NCBI GenBank assembly: GCA_963649395.1
Contig: CAVJHW010000128.1
Span: forward strand, 1 to 7,494
Direction of reading: 5' to 3'
Source: Scatomonas sp963649395
GTDB lineage: Bacteria > Bacillota > Clostridia > Lachnospirales > Lachnospiraceae
Length of the DNA stretch: 7,494 nucleotides
Shown: piece by piece, positions 4,137 to 7,494 of the stretch
Layout of the letters: every line of letters begins with the position of its first letter
How positions within the stretch are numbered: position 1 is the stretch's first letter
Program-made: the position numbers and the translations under genes
The notes under the pieces: generated by a model
What the model saw: only the letters and a program-made list of their open reading frames with translations
What the model was told of the DNA's origin: nothing
The model's database searches: none

Positions 4137-7100
4137 ATGAATAGTAAGAAAGAATATTCCCTGGGCGTCGACATCGGTTCCACCACCGTGAAGATCGCCA
4201 TTCTGGACGAAGACCGGCAGCTGCTCTTTTCTGATTATGAACGTCATTTCGCGAATATTCAGGAGACGCTAGCTGCCCTTTTGGCAAAAGCCTACGATGC
4301 CTTGGGAGAGATGGTTCTCCACCCTGTCATCACCGGCAGCGGCGGTCTGACCCTGGCCAAGCACCTAGAGATTCCCTTTGTCCAGGAGGTGATTGCCGTA
4401 TCTGCCGCCCTGCAGCACTATGCCCCTCTGACAGATGTGGCCATTGAGCTGGGCGGGGAGGATGCCAAGATCATCTATTTTGAAGGAGGCAACATCGAAC
4501 AGAGGATGAACGGCATCTGCGCCGGGGGCACCGGCTCCTTCATCGACCAGATGGCTTCCCTCCTGCAGACAGATGCGGTAGGACTCAACGAATATGCCAA
4601 GAACTACAAGGCCATCTATCCCATCGCTGCCCGCTGCGGTGTATTTGCTAAAACGGACATTCAGCCCTTGATCAACGACGGGGCCACCAAGGAGGATTTG
4701 GCTGTATCTATCTTCCAGGCGGTGGTGAACCAGACCATCTCCGGCCTGGCCTGCGGCAAGCCCATCCGGGGTCATATCGCATTTCTGGGAGGTCCCCTGC
4801 ACTTTCTGTCAGAGCTGAGGGCTTCCTTTGTGCGCACCTTGAAGCTGGATCAGGAACATACCATCGTTCCGGACAATTCCCACCTCTTTGCTGCCATCGG
4901 ATCCGCCATGAATGCCTCAGCAGATGTGGCTGTCTCTCTGGAAGAGCTGAAGTCCCGGCTGGAATCCAAGGTGAAGCTGGAGTTCGAGGTGGCTCGTATG
5001 GAGCCCCTCTTCGCCTCCCGGGAGGAATATGACCATTTTCTCCAGCGTCAAAGCGTCAACAAGGTCACGACAAGAGATTTTGCCACCTATGAGGGGAATT
5101 GCTACCTGGGCATTGATGCCGGATCCACCACCACCAAGGCAGCTCTGGTGGGGGAGGACGGTTCCCTGCTCTACTCCTTCTACAGCAACAACCAGGGGAA
5201 CCCTCTGGCTACCTCGATTCGGGCTATCCAGGAGATTTACCGCCAGATGCCCAAGTCTGCCCATATTGCCTACTCCTGCTCCACCGGCTATGGAGAGGCC
5301 TTGATCAAGGCCGCTCTTCTGCTGGATCAGGGGGAGGTGGAAACCATCGCCCACTATACCGCTGCAGCCTTCTTCGATCCTGAGGTGGATTGCATCCTGG
5401 ATATCGGGGGCCAGGATATGAAATGCATCAAGATCAAGGATCAGACGGTAGACAGCGTTCTCCTGAACGAGGCCTGTTCCTCCGGCTGCGGCTCCTTTAT
5501 CGAGAATTTCGCCCAGTCTTTGAACTACAGCGTCCAGGATTTTGCCAAGGAAGCCCTCTTTGCGGAACATCCCATCGATCTGGGAACCCGCTGCACTGTT
5601 TTCATGAATTCCAAGGTCAAGCAGGCCCAGAAGGAGGGGGCTACCGTGGCGGATATTTCCGCCGGACTGGCTTATTCCGTCATCAAGAATGCCTTATACA
5701 AGGTCATCAAGGTGTCGGATGCCTCGGAGCTGGGGCGCCATATCGTAGTCCAGGGGGGTACCTTCTACAACGATGCCGTCCTGCGCAGCTTTGAGCGAAT
5801 CGCGGAATGCCAGGCCATCCGACCGGACATTGCGGGCATCATGGGAGCCTTCGGCGCTGCCTTGATTGCCAAAGACCGGTGTGAGGGGCAGGCAACCACC
5901 ATGCTGCCCATCGAGAAGATTAATACCCTGGAATATTCCACGAAAATGGCCAATTGCAAGGGCTGTACCAACAGCTGCCGTCTTACCATCAACCGCTTCT
6001 CCGGCGGCCGCCAATATATCAGCGGCAACCGCTGCGAGCGAGGAATCGGCAAGGAGAAGAATGCCAACCATATTCCCAACCTCTTTGACTACAAGTATAA
6101 GAAGCTCTTCTCTTATACCCCTCTGACCCAGGAGGAGGCCAGAAGAGGCCAGGTGGGAATCCCCAGGGTTTTGAATCTCTTTGAGAATTATCCTCTCTGG
6201 TTTACTTTTTTCACCAAGTTGGGCTACCAGGTGGTTCTCTCCCCTACCTCCACCCGCAAGATCTATGAGCTGGGCATTGAATCCATCCCCAGCGAGTCGG
6301 AATGCTACCCTGCCAAGCTGGCCCACGGACACGTGACCTGGCTCCTGCGTCAAGGGGTCAAGTATATCTTCTATCCCTGCATTCCCTACGAGCGGGAGGA
6401 GTTTCAGGGGGCGGTCAACCACTACAACTGTCCCATTGTCACCTCCTATGCGGAAAATATCAAGAATAATGTGGATGAGCTCAAAGATCCCTCCATCACC
6501 TTCCAGAACCCCTTCCTGGCCCTCACCAGCCAGCAGGTTCTGGCGGATGAGCTGGTCAAGCTCTTCCCTGACATTCCGGAGAAGGAGGTGCGGGAGGCCT
6601 GTCAGGCCGGTTGGGAGGAAATGACCCGGGTACGGGAGGATATCCGCCATAAGGGGGAGGAAACCCTCCGATGGATGGAGAAGACCGGCCATCGGGGCAT
6701 TGTTCTAGCAGGACGTCCCTATCATATTGACCCGGAGATCCATCACGGTATTCCGGATATGATCAATTCCTATGATATAGCGGTTCTGACAGAGGACTCT
6801 GTGTCCCATTTGGCAGATCTGGAGCGGCCCCTACGGGTCAACGACCAATGGATGTACCATACCCGCCTCTATGCGGCCGCCAACTATGTGAAGACCCGGG
6901 AGGATCTGGATCTGATCCAGCTGAATTCCTTCGGCTGCGGCCTGGATGCCGTGACCACCGATGAGGTCTACGAGATTTTGACCCGGAGCGGCAAGATCTA
7001 CACCTGTTTGAAGATTGACGAGGTCAACAACCTGGGAGCCGCCCGGATCCGTGTTCGATCCCTGCTGGCAGCCCTGCGGGCCAGAGATAAGAAACCGGAG

Positions 7101-7494
7101 GCGCGCACGGTGAAGCCCTCCTCCATCGAAAAGGTGGTATTTACCCCGGAGATGCGGAAGAATTATACCATCCTCTGCCCCCAGATGTCCCCTATCCACT
7201 TTGAGATCATCGAACCGGCCTTCAACGCCGGGGGCTACAATCTGGAGATTCTGCCCAACGACAACAAGGAGGCGGTGGATGTTGGCCTGAAATATGTCAA
7301 CAATGACGCTTGCTACCCCTCTCTCATGGTGGTGGGACAGATTATGCAGGCTCTCCTGTCCGGCAAATACGACCTGCACAAGACAGCAGTCATCATGACC
7401 CAGACCGGCGGAGGCTGCAGAGCCTCCAACTACATCGGCTTCATCCGCCGGGCCTTGAAGAAGGCAGATATGGCCTATATTCCGGTCATTTCCC
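4137..7494 (+). CDS. Large fused acyl-CoA dehydratase activase (tandem BcrAD/BadFG ATPase), 3' truncated
   Basis: The frame is open from ATG 4137 (AGGAG at 4120-4124) to the window end, 1119 codons with no stop. Relatives are about 1400-1500 residues. Domain 1 (about 8-265) is an ASKHA-fold ATPase of the 2-hydroxyglutaryl-CoA dehydratase activator type: DIGSTTVK (12-19), ELGGEDAK, ICAGGTGSFIDQM with C128, AARCGVF with C167, and LGGPLHFL. C128 and C167 mirror HgdC C127/C166, which hold a [4Fe-4S] cluster at a dimer interface. Domain 2 (about 322-592) repeats this: DAGSTTTK (327-334), DIGGQDMK, C447 (in ACSSGCGSF, with extra C451), C486 and VQGGTFYND. A linker has C607-x2-C610-x3-C614-x18-C633. 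From ~672 a DUF2229/COG3580-like region follows (IPRVLNLFENYPLWF; SECYPAKLAHGH with C723; YPCIPYE with C748; GRPYHIDPEIHHGIP 859-873). From about 1030 a COG3581-like region runs off the window (C1059, GGGC1094). Activases use ATP to inject a low-potential electron into a dehydratase or double-cubane partner. The partner and substrate are unknown here. Confidence 0.9.
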   Translation, partial: MNSKKEYSLGVDIGSTTVKIAILDEDRQLLFSDYERHFANIQETLAALLAKAYDALGEMVLHPVITGSGGLTLAKHLEIPFVQEVIAVSAALQHYAPLTDVAIELGGEDAKIIYFEGGNIEQRMNGICAGGTGSFIDQMASLLQTDAVGLNEYAKNYKAIYPIAARCGVFAKTDIQPLINDGATKEDLAVSIFQAVVNQTISGLACGKPIRGHIAFLGGPLHFLSELRASFVRTLKLDQEHTIVPDNSHLFAAIGSAMNASADVAVSLEELKSRLESKVKLEFEVARMEPLFASREEYDHFLQRQSVNKVTTRDFATYEGNCYLGIDAGSTTTKAALVGEDGSLLYSFYSNNQGNPLATSIRAIQEIYRQMPKSAHIAYSCSTGYGEALIKAALLLDQGEVETIAHYTAAAFFDPEVDCILDIGGQDMKCIKIKDQTVDSVLLNEACSSGCGSFIENFAQSLNYSVQDFAKEALFAEHPIDLGTRCTVFMNSKVKQAQKEGATVADISAGLAYSVIKNALYKVIKVSDASELGRHIVVQGGTFYNDAVLRSFERIAECQAIRPDIAGIMGAFGAALIAKDRCEGQATTMLPIEKINTLEYSTKMANCKGCTNSCRLTINRFSGGRQYISGNRCERGIGKEKNANHIPNLFDYKYKKLFSYTPLTQEEARRGQVGIPRVLNLFENYPLWFTFFTKLGYQVVLSPTSTRKIYELGIESIPSESECYPAKLAHGHVTWLLRQGVKYIFYPCIPYEREEFQGAVNHYNCPIVTSYAENIKNNVDELKDPSITFQNPFLALTSQQVLADELVKLFPDIPEKEVREACQAGWEEMTRVREDIRHKGEETLRWMEKTGHRGIVLAGRPYHIDPEIHHGIPDMINSYDIAVLTEDSVSHLADLERPLRVNDQWMYHTRLYAAANYVKTREDLDLIQLNSFGCGLDAVTTDEVYEILTRSGKIYTCLKIDEVNNLGAARIRVRSLLAALRARDKKPEARTVKPSSIEKVVFTPEMRKNYTILCPQMSPIHFEIIEPAFNAGGYNLEILPNDNKEAVDVGLKYVNNDACYPSLMVVGQIMQALLSGKYDLHKTAVIMTQTGGGCRASNYIGFIRRALKKADMAYIPVIS

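Noticed and set aside
4365..7379. Minus-strand open frames up to 332 codons across the activase gene
   Set aside because: They mirror the GC-rich third positions of the plus-strand gene, whose uninterrupted 1119-codon frame carries clear motifs. None has a recognisable domain.
1..7494. CRISPR array, tRNA or rRNA genes, insertion-sequence transposase, toxin-antitoxin or defence system
   Set aside because: No regularly spaced repeats, cloverleaf sequences, transposase motifs or defence-domain signatures were seen on either strand.

Overview
The window looks like chromosome from an anaerobic, low-G+C-lineage (Bacillota) bacterium. A Lachnospiraceae-like gut clostridium is my best guess. The pointers are a dicluster ferredoxin, acetolactate decarboxylase, a clostridial-style YajC, strong AGGAGG-type ribosome binding sites, sigma-A-type promoters, and a very large fused acyl-CoA dehydratase activase typical of strict anaerobes. 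Taxonomy is inferred from gene content and protein style only.

Layout. Positions 1-297 hold the tail of an unidentified gene and the first ~37 codons of an HK97-type phage portal gene. The portal gene breaks off and runs into unrelated sequence, so this is a prophage remnant or a prophage/chromosome junction. Two tandem Rho-independent terminators (257-349, minus strand) close the next unit. That unit contains two minus-strand genes: a two-cluster 4Fe-4S ferredoxin with an unnamed cysteine-containing C-terminal domain (423-1079) and, upstream of it, acetolactate decarboxylase (1195-1962). Each has its own promoter. The ferredoxin promoter carries a 16-bp palindrome centred 32 bp upstream of the centre of a perfect -10 box, the spacing of class II Crp/Fnr activation.

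A 385-bp intergenic region (1963-2347) separates acetolactate decarboxylase from plus-strand yajC. It holds a strongly folded decarboxylase leader, the decarboxylase promoter, a GC-rich inverted repeat, and the yajC promoter with an operator-like palindrome at the expected transcription start. yajC (2348-2704) and tgt (2784-3929, minus) converge on one long terminator hairpin. The tgt coding sequence ends inside a hexanucleotide repeat that supplies several in-frame stops. tgt has a strong promoter and a leader hairpin similar in design to the decarboxylase leader.

Back-to-back with the tgt promoter is the promoter of the largest gene, 4137 to the window end. It is an open, 3'-truncated reading frame of at least 1119 codons. 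It encodes two tandem BcrAD/BadFG-type ATPase domains, a four-cysteine linker, a DUF2229/COG3580-like domain and the start of a COG3581-like region. This is a one-polypeptide version of the ATP-driven electron activators that fire 2-hydroxyacyl-CoA dehydratases and related double-cubane-cluster enzymes.

How the genes fit together: they look like adjacent independent units rather than one pathway. The shared theme is anaerobic metabolism (ferredoxin, acetoin formation, low-potential electron activation) beside housekeeping genes (YajC for Sec translocation, Tgt for queuosine in tRNA). I did not find a clearly new defence or mobile system. The best leads are the fused activase, the ferredoxin with its precisely placed regulator palindrome, and the pair of similar leader hairpins.
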